Shown here: positions 17,292-24,841 of the stretch, piece by piece
Layout: each line of letters begins with the position of its first letter
Position numbering within the stretch: the stretch's first letter is position 1
DNA from: Thermoplasmata archaeon
GTDB taxonomy: Archaea > Thermoplasmatota > Thermoplasmata > Lutacidiplasmatales > UBA184
Direction: 5' to 3'
DNA: 48,911 bases
Assembly (NCBI GenBank): GCA_030041175.1
Contig: JASHOK010000013.1
Location: forward strand, 1 to 48,911
Translations under genes and position numbers: made by a program
Notes under the pieces: generated by a model
Told to the model about the DNA's origin: nothing
The model's input: only the letters and a program-made list of their open reading frames with translations
The model's database searches: none

Positions 17292-17366
17292 CTTCGGCCG
17301 CACACGGGCCACCTCCGCATTAACTCTTCCGAACGCGGTGCAATCCGCCCCACCGGCGGCGAAGTG

Positions 17367-17372
17367 CTTATT
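17367..17372 (+). promoter_or_regulatory. TATA box of the tRNA-Ala gene
   Basis: CTTATT lies about 29 bases before the first base of the mature tRNA, a good distance for transcription starting at or just before the tRNA 5' end. Confidence 0.5.
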
Positions 17373-17398
17373 CCCCGGCGGCCCTCCGCCGCCCCGGT

Positions 17399-17504
17399 GG
17401 GCCGGTAGATCAGCGGAAGATCGCTACCTTGGCAAGGTAGAGGTCGCGAGTTCAAAGGGCCGGGAGCGGCGATGCGCTTCCGCCGGAAACTCTCGCCCGG
17501 TCCA
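17399..17504 (+). tRNA. tRNA-Ala (anticodon GGC), intron in the T-loop
   Basis: The acceptor arms GGGCCGG (17399-17405) and CCGGTCC (17497-17503) pair over seven positions with one G-U, followed by discriminator A. The D-stem is GATC/GATC around AGCGGAA. The anticodon stem CTACC/GGTAG holds the loop TTGGCAA, anticodon GGC at 17431-17433. The variable region is AGGTC. The T-stem GCGAG (17446-17450) pairs with CTCGC (17492-17496), but its loop is 41 bases instead of seven. Removing 34 bases gives a normal loop such as TTCAACT or TTCAAAT. No CCA is encoded at the 3' end. Confidence 0.9.
17455..17488 (+). other. T-loop intron of tRNA-Ala
   Basis: The 34-base insert folds into a hairpin: GGGAGCG and CGCTTCC pair over seven positions around a 6-base loop, extended by GGC/GCC. 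The flanks read TTCAAAG before the stem and GGAAACT after it, the same as in the tRNA-Arg gene. A 4-bp helix AGGG/CTCT with 3-base bulges CAA and AAA fits a relaxed bulge-helix-bulge splice site and gives these boundaries. The cut may shift by up to two or three bases because A-runs flank both sides. Confidence 0.75.
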
Positions 17505-17573
17505 CTCCGCCCTCGTCGGAGAGCCGCAGGGGCTTCGATGCCTGTCGAACCCTAAGCACGACATAGGACCAAC

Positions 17574-17581
17574 CCTTTATA
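17574..17581 (+). promoter_or_regulatory. TATA box of the HTH-HMG-CoA synthase operon
   Basis: CCTTTATA is centred about 27 bases before the GTG at 17605. This supports a leaderless message starting at that GTG and makes the operon independent of the tRNA-Ala gene upstream. Confidence 0.6.
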
Positions 17582-17604
17582 GCCGGCCGCGGGTCGGCGG
17601 CCTC

Positions 17605-18282
17605 GTGGCGGCCGAGTTGCGGGAGAAAATCGCCGGCGAGGTCGTCCTCTCACCGCACCCGGGCCGGACGCTGCGGAAGTGGCGGGAGGGCTTCCAGGTC
17701 TCCCAGCGAGAGCTGTCGAAGGCGCTCGATACCGTGCCGTCCGTGATCTCCGACTATGAGGCCGAGCGCCGAGCGAGTCCCGGCGCGACCTTCATCCGGC
17801 ACTACGTGGACGCCCTCCTCGAGATCGATACCCGGAACGGGCGACGGATCGCGCAGCGGCTAGGGAGCCGCCCGCACACCGAGGGGATCCTCGGCATGCG
17901 GGAGTTCGCGGTCGCGATCCCGCTGAAGTCGATCGCCGACCTCTTGGACGCGAAGCCCGTCAGCAGCGTCGATCTGCTGCGGGACATCCACGGGTATACG
18001 CTCTTGGATGCTCCGCGAGCGATCTTGTCGATGGATGCCTCGCGATTCGTCGAGGTGTATGGCTGGACCACGCAGCGCGCCCTGATCTTCTCGAACGTAA
18101 AGTACGGACGGTCGCCGATGGTCGCCGTGCGCGCCCATCCCCTCAAGCCCGCCGCGGTGATCTTCGCCAACCCCGGCCGCATCGACCCACTCGCCGTGCG
18201 GCTGAGCGAAGTCGAGAACATCCCACTGCTCTCCACGTCCTTTGGGCCGAGTGACGTGTTACGGCGCCTCGAAGAGTTGTGA
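17605..18282 (+). CDS. XRE-type HTH regulator linked to the mevalonate operon
   Basis: The protein has 225 residues from GTG. Residues about 22-55 form a Cro/C1-type helix-turn-helix ([20 protein letters not shown], then [13 protein letters not shown]). The C-terminal 130 residues are a mixed alpha/beta domain ([21 protein letters not shown]) that may bind an effector. Related regulators precede the HMG-CoA synthase gene in other euryarchaea, which suggests control of isoprenoid supply; this is inference. It ends 7 bases before HMG-CoA synthase. Confidence 0.85.
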   Translation: MAAELREKIAGEVVLSPHPGRTLRKWREGFQVSQRELSKALDTVPSVISDYEAERRASPGATFIRHYVDALLEIDTRNGRRIAQRLGSRPHTEGILGMREFAVAIPLKSIADLLDAKPVSSVDLLRDIHGYTLLDAPRAILSMDASRFVEVYGWTTQRALIFSNVKYGRSPMVAVRAHPLKPAAVIFANPGRIDPLAVRLSEVENIPLLSTSFGPSDVLRRLEEL

Positions 18283-18289
18283 GTCCACC

Positions 18290-19351
18290 ATGCAGCACAG
18301 TGAAGCCGGCATCGTGAGCTATGGAGTGTACGTCCCGCGCTACCGCATCACGCCCGCCGAGATCGGACAGGTCTGGGGTGTCGACGGCGTGGCGATGGGC
18401 CAGGGACTGAACATCGAGCGGAAGAGCGTACCGGCGCCCGACGAGGACACGGTCACGATCAGCACCGAGGCGCTCCGGGTAGCGCTGGCGCGTGGCCGGA
18501 TCGACCCGCAGGAAATCGGCGCGCTCTATGTGGGAAGCGAGTCCCACCCGTACGCCGTCAAGCCGACGGCCACGATCGTCGCCCACGCCGTGGGGGCCAC
18601 TCCGAGCCTGACCGCCGCGGACTTCGAGTTCGCCTGCAAGGCCGGCACCGCGGCGATCCAGACCTGTCTGGGGCTGGTCCGCTCGGAGATGATCCGCTAC
18701 GGGGTCGCCATCGGGACGGACACCTCCCAGGGAGCGCCGGGGGACGCCCTCGAGTACTCGGCCAGTGCGGGCGGCGGAGCGCTCGTCATCGGTCGAGAGA
18801 ATGTGATCGCGTCGGTGAATCACACGGTATCGTACACGACCGATACCCCCGACTTCTGGCGCCGGGAGGGACAACGGTACCCGAGCCACGGCGGCCGCTT
18901 CACGGGCGAGCCGGCGTACTTCCGGCATGTCGGCGAGTGTGCCAAACTGATGTTCAAGCAGGCCGGCACCACGACCAAGGACTACGCCCACGCGGTCTTT
19001 CATCAGCCGAACGGGAAGTTTCCCCGACGCATCGGCACGCAGCTCGGCTTCACGGATGACCAGCTCCGGTACGGCATGGTGACCCCCCGGATCGGGAACA
19101 CCTACTCGGCGGCCGCCCTCATCGGACTCGCGAACGTGCTCGACCATGCCAAGCCGGGCGAGCGGATCCTCGTGGTCGGCTACGGATCGGGGGCCGGTTC
19201 GGATGCCTTCGACCTCACCGTCACCGATGCCGCGGCGCAGTACGACCGGAGCATCGGCCTGCCGGTGCAGCAGTACCTGGACAGCGGCGTCGAGCTCTCG
19301 TATTCGGTCTACGCGAAGTTCCGGGGTAAGATCCACATGGGGGAGGCCTGA
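18290..19351 (+). CDS. Hydroxymethylglutaryl-CoA synthase
   Basis: HMG-CoA synthase condenses acetyl-CoA with acetoacetyl-CoA, the second step to mevalonate and archaeal lipids. The 353-residue archaeal form shows the nucleophilic Cys116 in [12 protein letters not shown], Glu84 in [13 protein letters not shown], and the catalytic His in [28 protein letters not shown] and [13 protein letters not shown] are conserved C-terminal segments. The ATG at 18290 matches the family start. The next gene (thiolase) begins two bases after the stop. In archaea this enzyme forms a complex with thiolase and DUF35, all present here in order. Confidence 0.96.
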   Translation: MQHSEAGIVSYGVYVPRYRITPAEIGQVWGVDGVAMGQGLNIERKSVPAPDEDTVTISTEALRVALARGRIDPQEIGALYVGSESHPYAVKPTATIVAHAVGATPSLTAADFEFACKAGTAAIQTCLGLVRSEMIRYGVAIGTDTSQGAPGDALEYSASAGGGALVIGRENVIASVNHTVSYTTDTPDFWRREGQRYPSHGGRFTGEPAYFRHVGECAKLMFKQAGTTTKDYAHAVFHQPNGKFPRRIGTQLGFTDDQLRYGMVTPRIGNTYSAAALIGLANVLDHAKPGERILVVGYGSGAGSDAFDLTVTDAAAQYDRSIGLPVQQYLDSGVELSYSVYAKFRGKIHMGEA

Positions 19352-19353
19352 GC

Positions 19354-20523
19354 ATGCGGGACGTCGCCATCCTCGGTACGGGGATGACCAAGTTCGGCGA
19401 GCTCTGGGACCGTTCCTTCCGGGAGATCGGGATCGAGGCGGGGTTCCAGGCTCTCGTCGACGGGAAGCTGTCGTCGCACGACCTCGGGGCGCTCTACCTG
19501 GGGAACATGGCCAGCGGGGCCTTCCTGGAACAGGAGCACATCGCCCCCCTCATCCTCGACTATGCGGGGCTGGCCGGTCATCATCTGCCGGCGATCCGCG
19601 TCGAGGCCGGTGGTGCCTCCGGCGCGCTGGCGCTGCACGAGGGCTATCTCGCGGTGGCGAGCGGCGCCTACGACTTCGTGGTCGTCGGTGGTGCGGAAAA
19701 GATGACGGACGTTTCCGACACGGAAGCCAGCCGGATCGTCGATGCAACGGCGGATACCGAATGGGAACTGGTCTTCGGTGCGACCCTGCCGTCGCTCTGG
19801 GCGATGGTCGCCCGAAAGCACATGCACGAGTACGGAACGCTTCGGGAGGATCTGGCCGCCCTCCCGGCGCACGACCACCTCATGGCCTCCAAGAACCCGC
19901 TCGCGCACTTCCGCAACAAGGTTAGCGTCGATCAAGTCGTGAACTCCGGGATGGTCGCCGACCCGCTCGGGCTACTCGACTGCTCGCCGCTCTCCGATGG
20001 CGCGGCGGCGGTGCTGCTCGGTCCGATGGAGAGCGCTCGAAAGTACACCGACACGCCGATCCGCATCGCGGCGAGTCAGATCGCCTGCGACACGATGGCG
20101 CTCCATCACCGCCGAGACCTCACCACCCTGGACTCGACGGTCTTCGCGGCGAAGCGGGCCTTTAGCCAGGCCCGGCGCAAGCCCGCGGACATTCAGGTCG
20201 CCGAGATCGACGACGCCTACTCCATCGCCGGTCTCGTGGCGCTGGAGGACCTCGGATTCGTCGCGAAGGGCGAAGCCGGAGCCGCCATGCGGGATGGCCG
20301 GTTCTTCGGAAAGGGTACGACCATGATCAACGCCTCCGGCGGGCTCAAGGCGCAGGGCCGTCCGTTCGGAGCGGTGGGGGTGGCGCAGGTCGTGGAACTC
20401 GTGCGGCAGCTGCGGGGGGAGGCCAAGGATCGCCAGGTGAGTGGCGCTCAGGTCGGACTCGCGCACAATGTGGGCGGGACCGGGGCCACGAGCGCCGTGA
20501 CGATCCTGGAGAGGGCCAACTAG
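19354..20523 (+). CDS. Archaeal SCP2-type thiolase, active-site residues changed
   Basis: By length (389 residues), position and overall sequence this is the acetyl-CoA acetyltransferase of the HMG-CoA synthase-thiolase-DUF35 complex. The catalytic motifs are altered, though. The nucleophile motif, normally VEAxCASG, is VEAGGASG (Gly87 for Cys). The HDxF motif is EIDDAY (Asp286 for His). The GHPxGATG motif is GRPFGAVG (Arg336 for His). The end motif HNVGGTGAT (371-379) is intact. All changes were read in frame from the DNA, with no frameshift. It may be a catalytically dead channelling subunit or have another chemistry. A ribosome-binding GGAGG overlaps the HMG-CoA synthase stop region. Confidence 0.85.
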   Translation: MRDVAILGTGMTKFGELWDRSFREIGIEAGFQALVDGKLSSHDLGALYLGNMASGAFLEQEHIAPLILDYAGLAGHHLPAIRVEAGGASGALALHEGYLAVASGAYDFVVVGGAEKMTDVSDTEASRIVDATADTEWELVFGATLPSLWAMVARKHMHEYGTLREDLAALPAHDHLMASKNPLAHFRNKVSVDQVVNSGMVADPLGLLDCSPLSDGAAAVLLGPMESARKYTDTPIRIAASQIACDTMALHHRRDLTTLDSTVFAAKRAFSQARRKPADIQVAEIDDAYSIAGLVALEDLGFVAKGEAGAAMRDGRFFGKGTTMINASGGLKAQGRPFGAVGVAQVVELVRQLRGEAKDRQVSGAQVGLAHNVGGTGATSAVTILERAN

Positions 20524-20535
20524 GAGGCAGCACCG

Positions 20536-21024
20536 ATGGCAATCGCACGATTCTGGCGTGAGACTCCCCGGCGGTACAATCTCGGGGGATCGCGGTGTCT
20601 GGTGTGTCAGTCGGTCTACTTCCCTCCGCGTACGGTCTGTCCGACCTGCTCGACGCACCGACAGTCCATCGGCAAGATGGAGCCGCTGCAGCTTTCGGGA
20701 GACGGAGAGGTCGTTTCCTACACGGTGGTGCACGAAGCAGCGATCGGGTTCGAAATGCAGGTTCCCTACGTCCTGGCCCTGGTGCGGACCACCGAGGGTC
20801 CGCTGCTCACGGGGCAGGTCGTCAACGTCGTGCCGGACGAGATGCGCGTCGGCCTCAAGGTCCGGGCCACGTTCCGGAAACTGCGCGAGGAAGGGCCGGC
20901 GGGCGTGATCCATTACGGGTACAAGTTCGCGCCCCGGGAAGAGGCCGAGGCGGGCCCGAGAGCCGGCCGGGAAGCGGAACCGGCTCCGGCGCACTCCCCC
21001 GACGTCTCCCGCGCGCGAGCGTGA
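20536..21024 (+). CDS. DUF35 OB-fold / zinc-ribbon protein of the thiolase complex
   Basis: This 162-residue DUF35 protein has an N-terminal rubredoxin-like zinc ribbon (CLVC...TVCPTC, residues about 21-39) and an OB fold after it (GEVVSYTVVHEA, YVLALVRTTEGPLLTGQVV). In archaea DUF35 bridges thiolase and HMG-CoA synthase and helps bind CoA. The last 30 residues are a Glu/Ala/Pro-rich tail not typical of the family. Its stop overlaps the GTG of the next gene (GTGA). Confidence 0.94.
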   Translation: MAIARFWRETPRRYNLGGSRCLVCQSVYFPPRTVCPTCSTHRQSIGKMEPLQLSGDGEVVSYTVVHEAAIGFEMQVPYVLALVRTTEGPLLTGQVVNVVPDEMRVGLKVRATFRKLREEGPAGVIHYGYKFAPREEAEAGPRAGREAEPAPAHSPDVSRARA

Positions 21025-21788
21025 CGGACCGGGCCCCGCCCTCCACCGGCTCGACTCCGTCGACCGAGTCGGGTCCGGCGGACGAAGAGTACGCCGAGGC
21101 GTACTCCGAGGGGTACGGGGAAGGGCTGCGCGAGGCATTTCGGGAGGTCCTTTCCCATGTCGGAAGGGGTCACACGGTCGGCGAGATACGGGTCCTGGTC
21201 GAGAGCCGGCTCGCACGGCTCCGGGACGACGTGGCCGCCAAGCGTCGGAGCGTGCTCGCGCCGCCGCGACGGCCGGCGTGGGGGTCGCTGCTCCGGCCTC
21301 CGGAGGCTGCCCGGGCCGAGGTCGATCCCATCCCCCGCCTCGCCCGCGGCACGAGCTACCTGTTCCGCGAGGATCGACCGCGACATGCCGTCACGTTCGT
21401 CAGCCGGTCGGGAGGGGAGTATGGCCGGGTCCTCTGCGTCAGCACGAATCCGCCCGAGTTTCCGAACGTCCCGAGGAACCGGGTCGAGGTCCTGCGTCTC
21501 GCGCTCCCGACTCCGGGGATCGGCGCCTCCGAAGGAGAGCTCGATCCCGGTGGCCTCGGCGGCCGGATCAAAGAGGCCACGGAAGCGGGCGGCGGAGCCC
21601 TGGTGTACCTGGACGCGCTGGAGGTGATGAGTACGGAGTACTCGCTGGACACTGCCCTCAAATTCGTCAACTTCGTGACCGCTCAGGTTGCGCGCACGGG
21701 CTCAGCGTTCGTCGCCTCGGTGGACCCGGGGACGCTCGAGGAGCGAGACCTCCGCCGACTCCAGCGGTCGTTTAATATCGTGAGCTGA
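21021..21788 (+). CDS. DUF835 domain protein
   Basis: The 255-residue protein starts with a GTG that overlaps the DUF35 stop. The first 90 residues are acidic, Pro/Ser-rich and then helical (EEYAEAYSEGYGEGLREAFR). A DUF835 domain covers the last 150 residues, seen in GTSYLFREDRPRHA, LVYLDALEVMSTEYSLD and RTGSAFVASVDPGTLEERD. DUF835 is related to the KaiC/RecA-like sensory folds and is frequent in Thermoplasmatota and Thermococcales. Its link to the isoprenoid operon is by position only; function unknown. Confidence 0.82.
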   Translation: MTDRAPPSTGSTPSTESGPADEEYAEAYSEGYGEGLREAFREVLSHVGRGHTVGEIRVLVESRLARLRDDVAAKRRSVLAPPRRPAWGSLLRPPEAARAEVDPIPRLARGTSYLFREDRPRHAVTFVSRSGGEYGRVLCVSTNPPEFPNVPRNRVEVLRLALPTPGIGASEGELDPGGLGGRIKEATEAGGGALVYLDALEVMSTEYSLDTALKFVNFVTAQVARTGSAFVASVDPGTLEERDLRRLQRSFNIVS

Positions 21789-21807
21789 CCGGACTCCGAA
21801 GGCAGCG

Positions 21808-23013
21808 ATGGAGGTCGCGTTCTTCACGGACAGCTACCTTCCGACGCGCGACGGCGTGGCAACGGTAACGAGTGCCCTGGCCCGAGAGCTCACGGACCTC
21901 GGTCACCCCGTCACCGTGTTCGCGCCGAGTCCGGGCGCCGGCTCGTCGACCGCGGAGCGCCGGGAAGATGGGGTCCCGGTCGTCCGCAGCCGATCGCTTC
22001 CGGTGCCGCTCTATGGACAGTATCGATGGGGCCTCTTTCCGATCAAGCAGCTCCGGGGCCAGAATCTCCGGCGCTTCGACGTCCTGCACCTGCACACCCC
22101 GGGCATCATGGGGAGCACCGGCTTCCTGGCCGCTCGCCACTTCCGCAAACCGCTCATCGGCACCTTCCACACCAACGTCTGGGAGATGCGCGGCAGCTTT
22201 CCGCGGACCTTACCGGTTCGGCTCTTCTTCCGCGTCGCCTCCTGGTACGCCCTCGGCTCGTACTACCGCTGCGACGTGACCACCGTCCCGAGCACGCCGG
22301 CGCGGGACTGGGTCGTTCAGCATAGCCGCAAGCCGTTCCGCCGGCCCGTAGAGGTCGTGCCCAATGGCATTGAGGTCGGGCGGTTCCATCCGGGCATTCA
22401 GACACCGGACTGGCGGGAGCGATGCGGTCTTCCCTCCGCGCCGCTCGTGACCTATCTCGGTCGGCTGACCCTGGACAAGGGCGTGCACCGGTTCCTCGAT
22501 GCGCTGGCGGAACTCGCGTCGCGCGAGGACTTCGTGGCACTGGTGGCGGGCTCCGGCCCCGAGGAGGGACGCATCCGGGAGCGGCTGCGGCAGGACCCGC
22601 GGCTGGCCGGCCGCGTGCGCTACGTCGGCCCGGTGGCCGAGGAGGAGAAAGCGTCGCTCCTGGCGCAGTCCGAGCTGTTCGTCCTGCCCTCGACGTCGGA
22701 CACCTCCTCGCTCGCGCTCCTGGAGGCGATGGCGTGCGGAGCCGCCTGCCTCGCGTTCGACGTGGGAGGCCCGGCCGACTTGATCGAGGACGGCGTGACC
22801 GGTCGACTGGTGTCGGCCACGGATGCCGGGTCCTTGGCCGCCGGTATCTCCGACCTCCTGGGCCGGGGTTCGGAGCGGGAACGGCTGCGCCGAGCGGCGA
22901 TCGACTACGTCCGCCGCGAGGCGTCCATCGAACGCACCGCCACTCGATTTATGGCGCTCTACGAGATGCTCCTCGCGGAGCGGAGAGTCGATGCCGGGCG
23001 CGTCGTCGGATGA
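21808..23013 (+). CDS. GT4-type glycosyltransferase
   Basis: This 401-residue retaining glycosyltransferase has the GT-B fold. The N-terminal domain begins MEVAFFTDSYLPTRDGVA with the glycine-rich acceptor loop, and GTFHTNVWEM follows. The C-terminal donor domain starts near VTYLGRLTLDKGVHRFLDAL and carries the EX7E-type motif in SSLALLEAMACGAACLAFD. It resembles diacylglycerol or inositol glycosyltransferases such as those making glycolipids, but the sugar and acceptor cannot be told. It overlaps the next gene by 23 bases. Confidence 0.9.
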   Translation: MEVAFFTDSYLPTRDGVATVTSALARELTDLGHPVTVFAPSPGAGSSTAERREDGVPVVRSRSLPVPLYGQYRWGLFPIKQLRGQNLRRFDVLHLHTPGIMGSTGFLAARHFRKPLIGTFHTNVWEMRGSFPRTLPVRLFFRVASWYALGSYYRCDVTTVPSTPARDWVVQHSRKPFRRPVEVVPNGIEVGRFHPGIQTPDWRERCGLPSAPLVTYLGRLTLDKGVHRFLDALAELASREDFVALVAGSGPEEGRIRERLRQDPRLAGRVRYVGPVAEEEKASLLAQSELFVLPSTSDTSSLALLEAMACGAACLAFDVGGPADLIEDGVTGRLVSATDAGSLAAGISDLLGRGSERERLRRAAIDYVRREASIERTATRFMALYEMLLAERRVDAGRVVG

Positions 23014-24064
23014 GCTGCACGCCCTCGCGCGTCGTGGTGCCCCCGAGATCCACGACAGCTACTCGGGCCGGGCGCTCGACCGGGCCTTCGAAGAGTACAA
23101 AGCCCGTCGACGGGAGAAGATCACCGGCTTCGCCCCTCGCGTGGACGGCGCCGAGGTCGCGTCGCTGCTCCACGCCCTGCTGACCGAGACGCCGTTCCGC
23201 CAGCTGCAGCTGGACTTTCCCCAAGCGTCGGCCGGGGACCCGGCCTGGGAGTTCCTGCGCCCGGCCCACTCGATCTCGATCGCGGAGGATGGCGCGGCCT
23301 TCCTGACGCCGCTCGACCCCGACCAGGCCCCCTCGCGCGTGATGGCGCGGATCCTGCTCCGGGAGGTGTACCTTCCGAGGTCGGCCCTGCAGGACCGCGA
23401 AGCGACCCGCGGGGTCCCGACCACGGCTCCCCGCGGCGACCTGTTCGCGCCTCCCGGCTGGGCCCAGTTCGTGCGCCGGACCGGCATCGTTCCGTTCTCG
23501 GTGGCGCTGCTGCTCTACTTCCCCGAGGAACGGGTCCGGTACGAACTCGACCTGATCAACAACGGATTGCTGCCCGACCTGCGGCACGGCCGCCTCCGGG
23601 GCGTAGCCCACGTGCGGCAGCCCGCGCGGGCGGCGCACGGCGTGGACCGGCTCATCGCGCGCGGCGACATTGCCCTCCTGAATGCACGAGCGCTCGAGAT
23701 CGTGGCCGAAACCCGCGGCGTCACGGCCCTTGACCTTGCCCCGGTCTTTGGCGGCGTTCGCGAACGCGCGGCGTCCGCCCTCGAAACGCTCCGGGCGCGG
23801 GGACTGCTCACCCTGGACCGGACCACGGGGCAGTACCGGCCGCACCTCGAGGCGGTGATGCCCGGCACGGACCGACCCCGGGCCGCAGGTCCGCCGGTCG
23901 TGGCCGGCGGAAATCCGATGCTCCGGACCAGCGTGGCCGAGCTGCTGGCTGCGGCCGACGCCCGGGCGACGTGCCCGCTGTGCGGAGAGACCATCCCCCC
24001 CGGACCCCGGGGGCTGCTCTGCGAGAAGTGCACGGCACTGGTCGGGAGCGGGGCCCCGACCTGA
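22991..24064 (+). CDS. Unrecognised protein with C-terminal zinc ribbon
   Basis: The protein has 357 residues. No known domain is recognised in the first 300. A central segment has helix-turn-helix-like spacing (TRGVTALDLAPVFGGVRERA, then LETLRARGLLTLD) and may be winged helix. The C-terminus has a zinc ribbon, CPLCGETIP...LLCEKC. The start at 22991 lies inside the glycosyltransferase end, suggesting coupling. It may be a nucleic-acid-binding protein; this is weak inference. It ends 8 bases before the tRNA-Arg gene on the other strand. Confidence 0.7.
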   Translation: MPGASSDELHALARRGAPEIHDSYSGRALDRAFEEYKARRREKITGFAPRVDGAEVASLLHALLTETPFRQLQLDFPQASAGDPAWEFLRPAHSISIAEDGAAFLTPLDPDQAPSRVMARILLREVYLPRSALQDREATRGVPTTAPRGDLFAPPGWAQFVRRTGIVPFSVALLLYFPEERVRYELDLINNGLLPDLRHGRLRGVAHVRQPARAAHGVDRLIARGDIALLNARALEIVAETRGVTALDLAPVFGGVRERAASALETLRARGLLTLDRTTGQYRPHLEAVMPGTDRPRAAGPPVVAGGNPMLRTSVAELLAAADARATCPLCGETIPPGPRGLLCEKCTALVGSGAPT

Positions 24065-24072
24065 CGGTCGAG

Positions 24073-24177
24073 CGGGCCTGTCGGGAGTTTCCGTCGGGGG
24101 GTTCCCCCCCGCGACCTTTGAACCCGAGTTCGCTGGCTTAGAAGGCCAGTGCTTTGTCCCAGCTAAGCTACAGGCCC
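24073..24177 (-). tRNA. tRNA-Arg (anticodon TCT), intron in the T-loop
   Basis: Read on the minus strand, the acceptor arms GGGCCTG (24177-24171) and CAGGCCC (24080-24074) pair fully, with discriminator G at 24073. The D-stem is GCTT/AAGC. The anticodon stem CTGGC/GCCAG holds the loop CTTCTAA, anticodon TCT (24142-24140). The variable region is CGAAC. The T-stem TCGGG (24127-24123) pairs with CCCGA (24085-24081), but the loop is 37 bases. Removing 30 bases gives TTCAACT or TTCAAAT. A TATA-like AATTAAG lies about 28 bases upstream. No CCA is encoded. Confidence 0.9.
24089..24118 (-). other. T-loop intron of tRNA-Arg
   Basis: The 30-base insert folds as GTC/GAC plus a six-pair G-run/C-run stem. 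Flanks are TTCAAAG and GGAAACT, identical to those of the tRNA-Ala intron although the stem sequences differ. The exact cut is uncertain by up to three bases because of the A-runs. A strict bulge-helix-bulge is less clear here than in tRNA-Ala. Confidence 0.7.
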
Positions 24178-24202
24178 GACGCGCCCATGCCCGCTGGGGA
24201 GC

Positions 24203-24808
24203 TTAATTCTTCGCGGGCGCCGCCGGACGCGGAGGCACCCCCGCCATGGCCCGGGCGACCAACCGAGCCAGCCGGAGCGGTTCCGGGAGGTTCCCGCGAA
24301 CCGTCGTCCGCCGGACGATCGCCTTGGCCTCAGCGCGCGTGCAGCCGACCGCGCTGACGTGGAGCGGATTCCCTTCGGCGGTGGCCAGCCGAAACAGCGG
24401 ATGGGCTCGGACCAGCCGCCACCGACGAGCCGCGTCGGTCGGGAAGTACTTGGTCAGCGCCGACCGGATCGCCCGAAAGTCGGGGGGATGCCGAGTGACC
24501 GTGACGACCGGCCGACGCAGGCGCTCGTACAGTCGGTCCAGGTCCACGAGGTTGAAGCCGCCAACGGCGATTCCATCCAGCAAGACGGCCCGGACCCCGT
24601 CCAAAAAGGAAGAACCCTGGATCAGGTCGAGGATCCGGTCGGTGGCATCGGTCCCGTCCACGGCCACCGTGGTGTGGACGATCCCTTCCACGTAATTGGG
24701 TGTGGAGACTACCACGCCCACGAGGCCCGCCCGCCGCGCAGAGCGGAGAAAAGGGCCGTCATCGAGCCCCAAGACCCGAAGGTGGGGCTTGGCCAGGGCT
24801 CGGGTCAA
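24203..24808 (-). CDS. DUF99 (UPF0215) family protein
   Basis: The protein has about 201 residues from a TTG start and matches the archaeal DUF99 family: LRVLGLDDGPF at the N-terminus, GVVVSTPNYVEGIVHTTVAVDG, then VLLDGIAVGGFNLVDLDRLY. DUF99 is distantly related to endonuclease V; activity is unproven. No ATG lies near the family start, so TTG at 24808 is chosen; the only in-frame ATG (24940) lies inside the divergent neighbour. Its start is 33 bases from that neighbour's start. Its stop region holds the promoter of the tRNA-Arg gene. Confidence 0.82.
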   Translation of the reverse strand: MTRALAKPHLRVLGLDDGPFLRSARRAGLVGVVVSTPNYVEGIVHTTVAVDGTDATDRILDLIQGSSFLDGVRAVLLDGIAVGGFNLVDLDRLYERLRRPVVTVTRHPPDFRAIRSALTKYFPTDAARRWRLVRAHPLFRLATAEGNPLHVSAVGCTRAEAKAIVRRTTVRGNLPEPLRLARLVARAMAGVPPRPAAPAKN

Positions 24809-24841
24809 GTCTTTAGACCCGCGGCCGCGTGAAGCCGGTGG

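Noticed and set aside
17197-17604. N-terminal extension of the HTH regulator back to 17197
   Set aside because: It would run through the tRNA-Ala gene. The TATA box at 17574-17581 and the GTG at 17605 give a better start.
18143-19336. 397-codon minus-strand frame over HMG-CoA synthase
   Set aside because: It is antisense to the HMG-CoA synthase gene and has no recognisable domain.
24101-24120. C-run and G-run near the tRNA-Arg gene read as a transcription terminator
   Set aside because: The runs form the intron hairpin of the tRNA-Arg gene; no T-tract follows as needed for an archaeal terminator.
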